A stretch of DNA of 50,178 bases from an uncultured Lachnospiraceae bacterium (GCA_910586755.1 CAJUJM010000091.1:1-50178), one strand, 5' to 3'. Numbered from the stretch's first letter, positions 41,550 to 49,949 are shown. Notes: generated by a model not told the origin, from the letters alone. Numbers and translations: made by a program.

Positions 41550-41912
41550 AACAAGCTGCCGGAAGGAGTTCGGGCTGAGCTGATTGATGGACGTATTTAC
41601 TACATGGCTCCTCCTGGCAGAAAGCATCAGCAGATTTTAAGTGCTCTTCACGCTGTCATTTATAATTATATTCAGACCAAAGGCGGAAACTGTGAAGTTT
41701 ATCCGGCTCCCTTTGCCGTATTTCTTAGCAGAGATGATTCCAACTATGTGGAGCCGGATCTTTCTATCATCTGTAATCCTAACAAGCTGACAGACAAAGG
41801 ATGCACAGGGGCTCCTGACTGGATTATTGAGTTTCCGAGTATTCCTTCTCAGACTCTGTAAAGGTCCATATCTATGATGATTTTCAGATAGACTTTTCAA
41901 AGTGGCATTTTT
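41550..41912 (+). pseudogene. Uma2-family endonuclease remnant
   Basis: LPEGVRAELIDGRIYYMAP, HQQILSALHAVIYNYIQ and VEPDLSIICNPNKL are Uma2 (DUF820, PD-(D/E)XK) sequence, up to GAPDWIIE. The text then breaks: the frame ends at 41861, while in another frame YSFSDSVKVHIYDDFQIDFS, the usual C-terminal end of these proteins, runs to a stop at about 41912. Both the N-terminus (stop codon upstream, no start) and a central block after WIIE are missing. The junction lies near 41830-41845. Clearly nonfunctional. Confidence 0.8.
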
Positions 41913-42008
41913 AACCGGCAATGATCTGTTCATCAAAATACAGGGGGTATAGTAAAATAAATACTACGCCCCCTGTATTCTCTTTTTCAGACAAACTCTG
42001 TCGCCCTT

Positions 42009-43250
42009 TTACAATGTATTCTTTATAAAGTCCCCTTCTTTCATAATAACCGCCATATTGGCAACCGTAAGTTCCCGTATGTTTTTAAGAGGATTCCCGT
42101 CAATTACCAATAAGTCCGCGCTTTTCCCCGCTTCAATGGAGCCTGTTATATCATCTACCCTGAGGACTTTCGCGCCATTTAAAGTAGCGGCAGCAATGGT
42201 ATCCATCTCACTGATACCGGCACATTCCACAAAGGCGTGGAGTTCTCCCACTGCTGTCTCTCCATAGGGGGTCATCTGTGAATTGAATGAATCCGAGCCG
42301 ATAGTAAGCAGGATTCCTTTCTCTTTTGCCTTTTTTAAGTTGGCGTAAATCCGGTTCAGATCTTTTTCGGCAACCGTTTCACCGGGATACTGGTCATGAA
42401 GGGCCGGATCGTATTTTGGGGGAAATGTTGTCAGCCACGCAGGCATAAAATTAATCGTTGGACAGAGGGCGATGCCTTTTTCTGCCATCAAATCCAGGGT
42501 TTCATCGTCCAGGGACTGGCCATGGATAATCAGATCCACCCCCGCTTTTACAGAGTTAGACGCGCTGCCAAAGCAGTGGGACCACACTGGTATATGTCTC
42601 ATTTTACACTCATCCACCACAGCCTGAACCTCTTCCATGGTGTAGTGCTGATCCATGGCAGTCTCCCACCGCCAGATCCCGCCTCCGGTCGCCCATATCT
42701 TGATGGCATCCGGATTCTCACGGAGCCTGCGGCGCACCGCTTTTCTCAAATCCCAGGGACTGTCTGCACATTCTCCCCAGGGGTGGGCCTCACGGTTGCG
42801 TTCAATGGAAACCTTGTGGGAATCCCCGTGGGAACAGGTAGCGCAAAATCCCCGCCCCGTTGCAACTACCCGGGGGCCTTTCATCACCTTTTCCTCAATC
42901 ATATTGCGGATATGTATCCCGAACAATGATACCTCGCCTACCGTTGTAAGTCCGGCTTCCAGACATTCATGGGCCTGCTGTACTGCTACCACTGCCTTCT
43001 GCAGATTATCCTCAGTAGGCCAGTCCGTATCATTATCTGTCAGATTTCCTGAAAAATGCAGATGGGCGTCAATCAGCCCCGGCATGATGGTCTTTCCATT
43101 TATATTATATATTTCATATCCTTCCGGAACCGCTTTATCTGCGCCCCCATAGGTTATCTTGCCGCCATCCACAAGGACAAGGCTGTTCTCAATGGCTTGG
43201 TCCCCTGTTCCATCGATCAGAAGGCCTCCCCGAAATGCATGCCTGTTCAT
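42009..43250 (-). CDS. Amidohydrolase (imidazolonepropionase-like)
   Basis: The 413-residue metal-dependent hydrolase has MPGLIDAHLHFSG (HxH), PVWSHCFG, DLIIHGQ and TIGSDSFNSQM, and ends SADLLVIDGNPL, the usual order for this superfamily. It probably opens a cyclic amide or lactam in the pathway of the adjacent aconitase-X genes (inference). GGAGGG sits four bases before ATG 43250; ATG 43262, just after the upstream stop, has no ribosome site. Confidence 0.87.
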   Translation of the reverse strand: MNRHAFRGGLLIDGTGDQAIENSLVLVDGGKITYGGADKAVPEGYEIYNINGKTIMPGLIDAHLHFSGNLTDNDTDWPTEDNLQKAVVAVQQAHECLEAGLTTVGEVSLFGIHIRNMIEEKVMKGPRVVATGRGFCATCSHGDSHKVSIERNREAHPWGECADSPWDLRKAVRRRLRENPDAIKIWATGGGIWRWETAMDQHYTMEEVQAVVDECKMRHIPVWSHCFGSASNSVKAGVDLIIHGQSLDDETLDLMAEKGIALCPTINFMPAWLTTFPPKYDPALHDQYPGETVAEKDLNRIYANLKKAKEKGILLTIGSDSFNSQMTPYGETAVGELHAFVECAGISEMDTIAAATLNGAKVLRVDDITGSIEAGKSADLLVIDGNPLKNIRELTVANMAVIMKEGDFIKNTL

Positions 43251-43263
43251 AATTCCCTCCATA

Positions 43264-43689
43264 TCAATAATAAATATCTATTTCATCCCGATCCGCAAAG
43301 AATTCCACTTCCTTTGCCCCTTCCAGCTTCCCATAATCCTCCTCACTCAGATTCACCACAGGAATATCCACGTTATAGAAGCGCTTTGCAATTACCGGCC
43401 CGGTCAGCACCACGGGGTCGCTGCGTAGGTTGATAATGGCTGCCGGCGCACAGCCTGTGCGGATCTGTTCCAGAATAATAAGTCCTGTGCCGCTGCTGCC
43501 TTTTGGCGTTGTAAAAGCTAAAACTTTACCGGACATATTTTTCTTGTACAGAGAGTGGCGGTTATCCCGTATTACCCCGGTCTGGGGATCCACTGTCCCC
43601 CAAAAGCTCATGGGTTCATTGGCCCATAGCAGTTCTGCCCTGACATTGCCATAGACTGCTGTCTTGCATTTTACCGTTATTTTCTCCAT
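43264..43689 (-). CDS. Aconitase-X small subunit (swivel domain, DUF126)
   Basis: The 141-residue protein has GTVDPQTGVIRDNRHSLYKK, the SGKVLAFTTPKGSSGTG motif and AIINLRSDPVVLTGPVIAKR, all diagnostic of the DUF126 swivel domain of type II aconitase-X. With the large subunit it forms a dehydratase, such as cis-3-hydroxyproline dehydratase in bacteria. It overlaps the upstream chimera gene by 13 bases. Since that large subunit is truncated, this protein probably has no working partner. Confidence 0.9.
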   Translation of the reverse strand: MEKITVKCKTAVYGNVRAELLWANEPMSFWGTVDPQTGVIRDNRHSLYKKNMSGKVLAFTTPKGSSGTGLIILEQIRTGCAPAAIINLRSDPVVLTGPVIAKRFYNVDIPVVNLSEEDYGKLEGAKEVEFFADRDEIDIYY

Positions 43690-45254
43690 GGTTTTGCCTC
43701 CTTTACCACTCTTCCGGCCACTGCCGATTCAATGCATTCCCTTATGCTGCCAAATACAGGCTGCAGGCCCCGCATAGAGAAACAGTAGGTGTCAAACTTT
43801 CCTGAGTTGGACATCATGGTCTTTGTTCCCAGATTCTTATTTCTGTATTCCAAAATACAGCCATCGCAGTAGATCTGAACTCCCAGCCTGGTCAGACTCT
43901 CATACAGACCACTGTCCTTTAGCCGGTCATTGACGCTTCTGGATGTAATAAGCCAGAAATTCACATTATCATGAACCCTTCTGCTCGGAAACAATTCTGC
44001 TACCATAGCACATTCATTGTAAGAACAATGGGGACATCCCAGAACCACAGCGTCAATGTCCGTCACATCCGGATTGGTAATCTGCCGCTCCGCGTCCGCC
44101 AGATCTGACAGGTGGATTTCCACTTCTTCCTCAGGCTCTCTGCCGTTAAACGCCTGCTCTTTTGTCTGGGCTTCAGGCGTAACCCCTATCATATGGAACA
44201 AGGCGATTCCCCCGGAAGAAGCAGCGGTGGCGCTGAACTGTTTTAGGATCTCGTTGGTAATTCCCTTTGCAGGAATTCCTTCCAGCACCCATATCCGGTC
44301 AGCCACAATCGATCCAAAAGAATAGGATACCAGGTTGAAAATGTCCTCTTCCACAAAATACTCAGGCTTAATGTCATCCCCCAGCTTCACAAGCCCTTTT
44401 GCATACCGGTTCTCCGGCACATGAAGGCCAAAGTAGGGAGCCCGGCCAGCGATGCCGCAAAGCAGCTCCAGAGGGCCTGCATACCGGTTGGTACGGGCGC
44501 CAATGATGGAATTGTAATAGCAGATTACATCCCAGCGCTGCTCATGGTCATGCATGCTTTTGAATTTATCCTGAATCATACGGTCATATTCCCCGTAATC
44601 CATGGATCGATCCAGGTTTGTCACCTTTACCTTTGGCTCTTCCCTTGTCTTGAAACCCTTGATGGCCCAGTCGAATTGATCTTTATCGTGCTCCCTGGCC
44701 TGGGGCAGAACTACTTTCTCAATCATTTGGCTGATACCGCCGTCACTCAAGATAATCACCACAGTACGGTACTTCTCCGCCAGATCAAATGCCAGATAAG
44801 TAAGAGCCGCACATTCCTGTACAGACGCAGGCGTAAGCACGATCTGCCTGGAGTCTCCGTGGCCGCCTCCCCGGACTGCTTCCCAATAGGAGTCCTGTCC
44901 CTCTGTAATCTCGCCGTCCCCAACGCCGTATCTCATAACATCCACAAGCACTGCCGGAAGGTTATAGGAAGCCAGATAGGAAATCCCCTCCTGCTTCAGA
45001 TCGTATCCCGGTCCTGAAGAGCTTGTCATAACACGCTCGCCACAGGCAGCGGCTCCCCAGAGCATGCTCATACTTGCTATCTCACTTTCCCCCTGAACAA
45101 AAACACCGCCCCTGGCCGCCATATTCGCTGACATATACTCCAAAATCTCACTTTGGGGCGTAATCGGATAACCTGCATAAAAACGGCATCCTGCTCTCAG
45201 CGCCGCCTCCGCAATGGCCTCATTGCCCTTCATAAGCTTAAATTTTTCTCCCAT
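43677..45254 (-). pseudogene. In-frame chimera: VorB N-terminus fused to aconitase-X large subunit
   Basis: One open frame of 525 residues contains two unrelated enzymes. Residues 1 to about 240 are the VorB type 2-oxoacid:ferredoxin oxidoreductase subunit (GNEAIAEAALRAGCRFYAGY, PITPQSEILEYM, WEAVRGGGHGDSRQIVLTPA). Residues from about 245 are the C-terminal part of the aconitase-X large subunit (YYNSIIGARTNRYAG, HMIGVTPEAQTKEQAF, VVLGCPHCSYNE, TKTMMSNSGKFDTYCFSMRG). The join is near 44520-44540. VorB lacks its last third, and AcnX lacks its first hundred or so residues. vorA and vorC are absent, fitting one deletion from within vorB into acnX. It may still be translated, but neither activity is expected. 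Confidence 0.88.
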
Positions 45255-45288
45255 ATTATCTCTCCTCCTCTGCTAAGCAGTCAGCACC

Positions 45289-45501
45289 TTAATCTGCCGT
45301 GCTGATGGTAAATACATAGTCCGGACAGATCGTATAGCAATGTCCGCATCCAATGCATGTTTCCTCATTAATACCGATAATCTCATACCCTTTTTTATTG
45401 ATCTCCTTTAGCCGTTCTATTGCCCCAACCGGACAGGCTTCTGCACAGAGACCGCATCCTTTGCAGAGACTTACATCTGCTGCAGCTTTTGCCTTTGCCA
45501 T
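45289..45501 (-). CDS. 2[4Fe-4S] ferredoxin subunit (VorD/KorD-like)
   Basis: The 70-residue protein has two clusters: CKGCGLCAEACP and CIGCGHCYTICP. It is the delta (ferredoxin) subunit that normally precedes vorB in VOR/KOR operons. It lies 34 bases before the VorB::AcnX chimera. GGAGG is present before the ATG. With the catalytic subunits lost, it may be a leftover. Confidence 0.9.
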   Translation of the reverse strand: MAKAKAAADVSLCKGCGLCAEACPVGAIERLKEINKKGYEIIGINEETCIGCGHCYTICPDYVFTISTAD

Positions 45502-45563
45502 TTTTACCTCCTACTTTTGTTTCACTTTTTAAATTTATATTTCATTTTTTATTTTATAGTTTC

Positions 45564-45592
45564 ATAATATCATTTTACTATTATAATTTCAA
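45564..45592 (-). promoter_or_regulatory. Promoter of the ferredoxin/VorB-AcnX operon
   Basis: On the minus strand TTGAAA (45592-45587), 17 bases, TATTAT (45569-45564). The surrounding region is very AT-rich with several TTTCA-type repeats that could bind the IclR regulator. Confidence 0.6.
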
Positions 45593-45641
45593 GCAATTCA
45601 TTCCAATATTTTAACAAAATGTTTCGATATTTTCTTTCCGC

Positions 45642-45670
45642 TTGCTATTTTTTCCATTTGCTCTTATAAT
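45642..45670 (+). promoter_or_regulatory. Promoter of the iclR-type gene
   Basis: TTGCTA (45642-45647), 17 bases, TATAAT (45665-45670), 43 bases before the small-ORF element. Confidence 0.6.
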
Positions 45671-45712
45671 AGTGATAAATAGTGTAACGCGCGTATCAAA
45701 ATACGTGTTTTA

Positions 45713-45810
45713 TAGGAGGAAGGTAAATGCGAAGCATTTTCAGGATACCTTCCGACGATATGGCAGGTGACGCAGGGCGGCGCGTGCCGATACATTATGA
45801 TACTAGGAGG
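45713..45810 (+). repeat. Dispersed small-ORF/hairpin element, copy 2 (before iclR)
   Basis: This 98-bp copy matches the element at 4052-4144 with two substitutions and one 5-base insertion (TGATA). It contains TAGGAGGAAGG, the ATG-sequestering hairpin (GGAAGGTA...TACCTTCC), a second GGCA...TGCC hairpin and the closing AGGAGG, which serves as the iclR ribosome site. Confidence 0.9.
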
Positions 45811-45816
45811 ATATAG
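45727..45816 (+). CDS. 29-codon small ORF within the dispersed element
   Basis: ATG (45727) to TAG (45814-45816), with AGGAGG eight bases upstream. The peptide begins MRSIFRIPSDDMAG, continues DAGRRVPIHYDTRRI and stops one base before the iclR ATG, spanning its Shine-Dalgarno. The first 24 residues match the 4.1 kb copy except Asp for Gly. This fits a leader peptide that couples translation to the regulator gene. No known family. Confidence 0.55.
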   Translation: MRSIFRIPSDDMAGDAGRRVPIHYDTRRI

Positions 45817-45817
45817 G

Positions 45818-46606
45818 ATGGCAAAGGAATTAGAAAAGGCAGAGACAAGGCCGGAAACCATTCAGGCAGTAGACAGAGCTTTACAGATTTTAGAAACAAT
45901 CGGAAGAGTAAACAGTATGAGTCTGGCAGAATTAAATAGAGAGATAAAGGTGAATAAGGCTTCTCTTTCACGCCTGGTATACACCCTTGTCCAGAACGGG
46001 TATCTGGCAAAAAACGAAAAGACGGGAGATTATTCCCTGACTTTAAAGACATACGAAGTGGGACTAAACGCAGTACAGAATCTGGATAAACTTTCCCTTA
46101 TCAATTCCACCCTGGTGGACCTGTATAACCGCACCGGCCGTATCGCCCAGTTTTCCGTGGAAGATAACAATCAACTGCTTTGCCTTCAGAGCATTGGAAA
46201 AGAAGCGGTAAGCTTTTCCGTATACACCAGCGTCGGACACCGCTCCCCTCTCTACAGCACCAGCGCCGGAAAGGCTCTTTTATCTACTTATTCAAATGGT
46301 GAAATTATTGAGAAGTGGGACAAGATGAATATCCAATCCCTGACCGGGAATACGTTGACTGATCTGCAGCTTTTCCTGCAGGAAATCGGATTGACCCGCC
46401 AGAGGGGCTATGCCCTTGACCGGGAAGAAAATGAATATCATGTGTTCTGTGTGGGATGCGTTATTATGGATTTTTCCAACCGGCCCATCGGTTCCATCAG
46501 TATCAGCGGCAGCAGCCTGACGGAGCAGGAGGAAAAAGAGCTTGGCAGTCTTCTGATGGTTTCCTGCCGAAAGCTTTCCGGCCTTCTGGGATATGCCATA
46601 AGGTGA
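45818..46606 (+). CDS. IclR family transcriptional regulator
   Basis: The 262-residue protein has an N-terminal winged helix (AVDRALQILETIGR, MSLAELNREIKVNKASLSRLVYTL) and a C-terminal IclR effector domain (RSPLYSTSAGKALLS, GYALDREENEYHVFCVGCVI). I start at ATG 45818, fed by the AGGAGG of the small-ORF element. It faces away from the ferredoxin/VorB-AcnX/amidohydrolase operon and is its likely regulator. Confidence 0.92.
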   Translation: MAKELEKAETRPETIQAVDRALQILETIGRVNSMSLAELNREIKVNKASLSRLVYTLVQNGYLAKNEKTGDYSLTLKTYEVGLNAVQNLDKLSLINSTLVDLYNRTGRIAQFSVEDNNQLLCLQSIGKEAVSFSVYTSVGHRSPLYSTSAGKALLSTYSNGEIIEKWDKMNIQSLTGNTLTDLQLFLQEIGLTRQRGYALDREENEYHVFCVGCVIMDFSNRPIGSISISGSSLTEQEEKELGSLLMVSCRKLSGLLGYAIR

Positions 46607-46623
46607 ACAGGTCTTTTACTGAC

Positions 46624-46671
46624 AAAAAGTCTCCGTCCCTCTGCTATTGTAAAGAGGTTGGGAGACTTTTT
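46624..46671. terminator. Bidirectional intrinsic terminator
   Basis: AAAAAGTCTCC (46624-46634) pairs with GGAGACTTTTT (46661-46671), with an inner CCTCT/AGAGG pair. A/T runs at both ends serve the convergent iclR and lipoprotein genes. Confidence 0.9.
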
Positions 46672-46714
46672 CCTTCCTACATCAAATCCTTATTCTCCGC
46701 CCCGTATATGCGGC

Positions 46715-47446
46715 CTATTGAATTTGCATCCAATCTAATGCCGTTGTGAGCGCAACTTCGTAATTTTGAATTTTGGTATTGTACTCTTCTTCTGTAATTT
46801 CGCCTCCGTTTTGAGAATAGGTAAATGCCGGAGTATCCCCATCCAAACGGCCAACCGCGGTAAAAGAATCCATCAATTCGGCGCTGACCCCATCCGCGGC
46901 CAGTTTATAAAAATCCACTCCGGATTCCGCAGCGCTGCTACTGTAAAACACTTCTATAATTCCATTTTCATAAAGTGAGAAATTCGTTCTGTATCCAAAA
47001 TCCATTTCCGGAAAAATATGAACCACATTAATTCCGTCATAACCATACAGGTCATAATTCCATGGTGAAAAATCAGGATTTGATACCCCGTTCTCTCCTC
47101 CTGCAATAATAAGCTCATTTGTTCCATTTCCGTCTATATCATAAAGCGCATAATAAATATCCTGCTTGTGGGTGCGGATTTCCAAACTGATATTCTCTCC
47201 AAAGCAGCTTTCATAGTCATCTGAATCCCGAAGATCCACATAAAAATCGTTCTGAACCATGTCCTGATATTCTTCTAAAATATGGTTATAAATATCAGTC
47301 TTTTCATTGGGCGCTTCCAGGTTATCTGCTGCATCAGGGGTCGTCTCTTCCTGACTTGTTGTACCGGCTTTACAGCCCGCCAATAAAAATGCCGTGGATA
47401 AAATCACCGCCGCCGCACGTGTTTTATTTCTTTTTCTTCTTTTCAT
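46715..47446 (-). CDS. Lipoprotein with EF-hand/FG-GAP-like motif
   Basis: The 243-residue protein starts at ATG 47446, with GAGGGAG upstream, rather than at an earlier in-frame ATG. It has a lipobox LLAGC and the motif YDIDGNGTNELIIAGG, an FG-GAP/calcium-loop-like sequence often seen in Firmicutes surface proteins. The rest is unassigned. It probably sits on the outer face of the membrane. No partner gene is evident. Confidence 0.75.
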   Translation of the reverse strand: MKRRKRNKTRAAAVILSTAFLLAGCKAGTTSQEETTPDAADNLEAPNEKTDIYNHILEEYQDMVQNDFYVDLRDSDDYESCFGENISLEIRTHKQDIYYALYDIDGNGTNELIIAGGENGVSNPDFSPWNYDLYGYDGINVVHIFPEMDFGYRTNFSLYENGIIEVFYSSSAAESGVDFYKLAADGVSAELMDSFTAVGRLDGDTPAFTYSQNGGEITEEEYNTKIQNYEVALTTALDWMQIQ

Positions 47447-47590
47447 TGCACAGATCTCCCTCGTCTTTCTTTTTTGCCGTCCTTCATGCTGCCTTGACAG
47501 CACTACTTTGCCCTATTATACTTATTACATATTGTCAAGTCAATAATTGGTGAAGCCGTAACTATTGATTACACAAAAGTGAATGCAAAA

Positions 47591-47622
47591 AAGCGGCATG
47601 TCGCTTCTGGGATATGCCGCTT
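47591..47622 (-). terminator. Terminator of the toxin-antitoxin operon
   Basis: On the minus strand AAGCGGCAT (47622-47614) pairs with ATGCCGCTT (47599-47591), followed by a T-run (the + strand A6 at 47587-47592). Confidence 0.8.
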
Positions 47623-47628
47623 CTGCAA

Positions 47629-47895
47629 TCAGAACTGTTTTAAAATGTCGTGATGGCCTACGTCCACCAAAATAATCATTTTGTCGCCCTCATAATACCA
47701 GATAATGCGGATGTCCATGTTGACGCTGCACTCGAAAAGATCTGTGGCGCCCTGAATTCGCTTGGTGCGAAGCGACGGGTGGGAGGGGTTTTGCGCCAAG
47801 AGTTCCAGTTTGTTTTTTAACTGTTTCTTTTCCTGGGCGGTGAGCCCCTTAAAATGTTTCTGAAACCGCGGCGTAAAGGTAAATTCATATGCCAT
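47629..47895 (-). CDS. RelE/ParE-family toxin
   Basis: The 88-residue protein has FTPRFQKHFKGLTAQEKKQLKNKL and the C-terminal FECSVNMDIRIIWYYEGD, DVGHHDI, typical of the RelE/YafQ/ParE fold. It would be an mRNA interferase or gyrase inhibitor, neutralised by the AbrB-type protein translated just before it. Its ATG overlaps the antitoxin stop (TGATG). Confidence 0.87.
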   Translation of the reverse strand: MAYEFTFTPRFQKHFKGLTAQEKKQLKNKLELLAQNPSHPSLRTKRIQGATDLFECSVNMDIRIIWYYEGDKMIILVDVGHHDILKQF

Positions 47896-48155
47896 CAGTC
47901 TGCCTCCAATTTATCAAACAGGGCATCCACGCTGTCAAAAACAGGCTGTTCCCCGGAGGCCAGTTTCGCTTTTACACCACTGATCTCCTCTTTCAGCTCG
48001 TTCAGGTATTTCTTGGGATAGACAACAACCGGCATGAGGCAGATGGAGCCGTCCTTTTCAAAAACATCCAGTTTATCGCCTTCTGACAAGCCGAGTTTTA
48101 CAATGATTTCTTTTGGGATTGTGATCTGTGCCTTCTGGCGAAGTTCAGCAAGCAT
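47895..48155 (-). CDS. AbrB/MazE-type antitoxin
   Basis: The 86-residue protein has an N-terminal SpoVT/AbrB swapped-hairpin DNA-binding domain (LRQKAQITIPKEIIVKLGLSEGDKLDV) and a helical C-terminal tail that would wrap the toxin. It precedes and overlaps the RelE/ParE gene, the usual antitoxin-first order, and probably represses the operon. Confidence 0.88.
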   Translation of the reverse strand: MLAELRQKAQITIPKEIIVKLGLSEGDKLDVFEKDGSICLMPVVVYPKKYLNELKEEISGVKAKLASGEQPVFDSVDALFDKLEAD

Positions 48156-48620
48156 AATATCGTCTCCTATTCATGCCCTTGTTCTGGGCATATGGGTATT
48201 AGCTTATAATTTCAAGTGAAAAATTCTAACTTTTTTACTTATAGTATATCTGCTTTGCCAGGAATATGCAAGAGACAGAAACATTTACAAAGAAATTTCT
48301 TTGTTATCAGCTTTGCCTCCTGCTTTGGTTTTCTTTTACAGCTTATTCCATTCCGTCCTGTCCTGCTTTGTTTTGGGATTGGCATATAGTACTATACAAG
48401 ATTAGTACAGGAAGTGAACGATGAAAGCGGACATTATTTCTATGGCAGAATTTTAGATATTGTACACATAAGGCAGAGAATCAACGCCCTGCCTTTGCTT
48501 ATATTCTCTCTCCAATAATTTCCGTTAATGCAAACCGTTAGGGAAGTAATAGGCTGCTGCCCTCCTACTTTAGGTAACGATCCTTTTAAAGTTTATTTTC
48601 TTTACTTTTTCACTGCCATA

Positions 48621-48652
48621 AGTGTGCTACCTGTGTGTTACTTGTGTGCTAC
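48621..48652. repeat. Three direct repeats of period 11, cluster 1
   Basis: AGTGTGCTAC, TGTGTGTTAC and TGTGTGCTAC start at 48621, 48632 and 48643. Equal 11-base spacing places them on the same DNA face, like the arm-type sites of tyrosine recombinases. The stretch 48156-48620 before them has no recognisable gene. Confidence 0.7.
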
Positions 48653-48660
48653 GCAGCAAA

Positions 48661-48706
48661 ATTAAGGGCTTCCGCCGGCCATTCACGTCAACGGAAACCC
48701 TTTAAT
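48661..48706. terminator. Imperfect hairpin between the two repeat clusters
   Basis: ATTAAGGGCTTCCG (48661-48674) pairs, with one mismatch or bulge, with CGGAAACCCTTTAAT (48692-48706). It resembles a bidirectional terminator, but the flanking T-runs are short. Confidence 0.4.
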
Positions 48707-48793
48707 TTATGCTATTATTTAGAACTTCCCTTCCTTAGCAGCTTCCTCAATGGAAACTGTCAGCCTTGATTTTATAGGGTTTTAAGGACTATT

Positions 48794-48814
48794 TGTGTGC
48801 TACTTGTGTGTAAC
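48794..48814. repeat. Direct repeats of period 11, cluster 2
   Basis: TGTGTGCTAC (48794) and TGTGTGTAAC (48805) repeat the decamer of cluster 1 about 140 bases away, just past the 3' end of the sigma factor gene. Confidence 0.7.
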
Positions 48815-48844
48815 GCACCTAAATTTTTATCTATTTTTGAACAC

Positions 48845-49777
48845 TTACAGACACTTCCTTTTTCTCTGCTCAAGCATAATTTCTACCTGTCTTTTATGCT
48901 TTTCATACTCTGCCTGTAATTCTGCCCTGCGTAAAGCAATATACTCCACCGTAGAAGTAAACCCATGCTCATTGAATTTATTCATACTGTTTCTATATGC
49001 CCCGGCTTCCACAATATCAAATTTTTCTAATAATTCACGCTTTGCCTTGCCTATCCGTAACCGCCGCAGTCCTTTTTCCTTTGTCTGCCTTACTCGCTCT
49101 ATGGTTATACCCTGCTCTCTGGCTACCGCTGCCATTGTCCGATTATTTATGAATATCTCTTTTATTATGCTGTTCTCTCTGTCGCTTGTATAACGCTCCA
49201 CAATGCACCATAGTTGGCTTTTAGAGTGTTCGGCATACATTTTATCTATTGTTTCATCTTCAAGGCTAAAATCGGCTTGTATGGTATCGGCAAGTGTCAA
49301 ACTGTTATCATCTGCTAAAGGGATGTCTAAACTGGCTACCCCCTGCATCTGTATTTTCAATTCCTGCAGCAGTCCTACAGGTACACGCATTTTATCAGCT
49401 ATTTCATTGTCTGTCGGCGCTCTGCCTGATTCCTGCTCCAACTTCTGTACGGCTTTCTTGTAACGTGCTATTTTCTGCCTTGTGTGACTTGGTATTCGTA
49501 CCGTAGAGCCGCATTTTTCAAGATAGCGTTGTACTGACTGCCTTATCCAATATTCCGCATAAGTCATAAACCGCACATTTGCAGACGTTTCATAATGCTG
49601 TACCGCTTCCCACAATCCAAAATAGGATTCTTGCAATAAGTCCTCCATAGGCTCATAGGCGTCATATGGTTTTATAAATTTCTTAATCAATGGCAGATTG
49701 CTTTCATACAGTAATTGCATATAATCCGTTACAGAATAACCGTTCCTAATTTCAGAAACAATTTGCTCATTCGTCAT
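48845..49777 (-). CDS. Sigma-70 family RNA polymerase sigma factor, probably from a mobile element
   Basis: The 310-residue protein has region 2 (DLLQESYFGLWEAVQHYE, FMTYAEYWIRQSVQRYLEK), region 3 (IPSHTRQKIARYKKAVQKLE and APTDNEIADKM) and region 4 with HTH (TMAAVAREQGITIERVRQTKEKGLRRLR). It is shorter and more diverged than the housekeeping SigA. A Glu/Arg-rich C-terminal extension (residues about 265-310) is unusual. Sigma factors of this type occur on conjugative elements of Clostridia, and the neighbouring repeats and IS110 gene fit an accessory region. Confidence 0.87.
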   Translation of the reverse strand: MTNEQIVSEIRNGYSVTDYMQLLYESNLPLIKKFIKPYDAYEPMEDLLQESYFGLWEAVQHYETSANVRFMTYAEYWIRQSVQRYLEKCGSTVRIPSHTRQKIARYKKAVQKLEQESGRAPTDNEIADKMRVPVGLLQELKIQMQGVASLDIPLADDNSLTLADTIQADFSLEDETIDKMYAEHSKSQLWCIVERYTSDRENSIIKEIFINNRTMAAVAREQGITIERVRQTKEKGLRRLRIGKAKRELLEKFDIVEAGAYRNSMNKFNEHGFTSTVEYIALRRAELQAEYEKHKRQVEIMLEQRKRKCL

Positions 49778-49924
49778 TGCAATGCACCTACCCCTTTGCT
49801 ATAATTTGAGTAGATTCAGGATATAAAGAGAAGTCAGCCCACAAAAGCAACGCCCTCTCTTTACTGTGAAACCTAACCTTTGTTTTAGCTAAAAAAGCGC
49901 AGACTACCCCTATAGTATATTTTT

Positions 49925-49939
49925 GAGTCTTTTAGACTC
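49925..49939. repeat. Short hairpin before the transposase 3' end
   Basis: GAGTCT-TTT-AGACTC, 10 bases downstream of the IS110-type transposase stop. It may be a terminator or part of the element's noncoding end. The rest of 49778-49949 shows nothing clear. Confidence 0.4.
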
Positions 49940-49949
49940 TCATGTATGA

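Noticed and set aside
43677..45254. A designed bifunctional VorB-AcnX enzyme
   Set aside because: Each half lacks a large essential part and the partner vorA/vorC genes are missing, so a deletion fusion is simpler.
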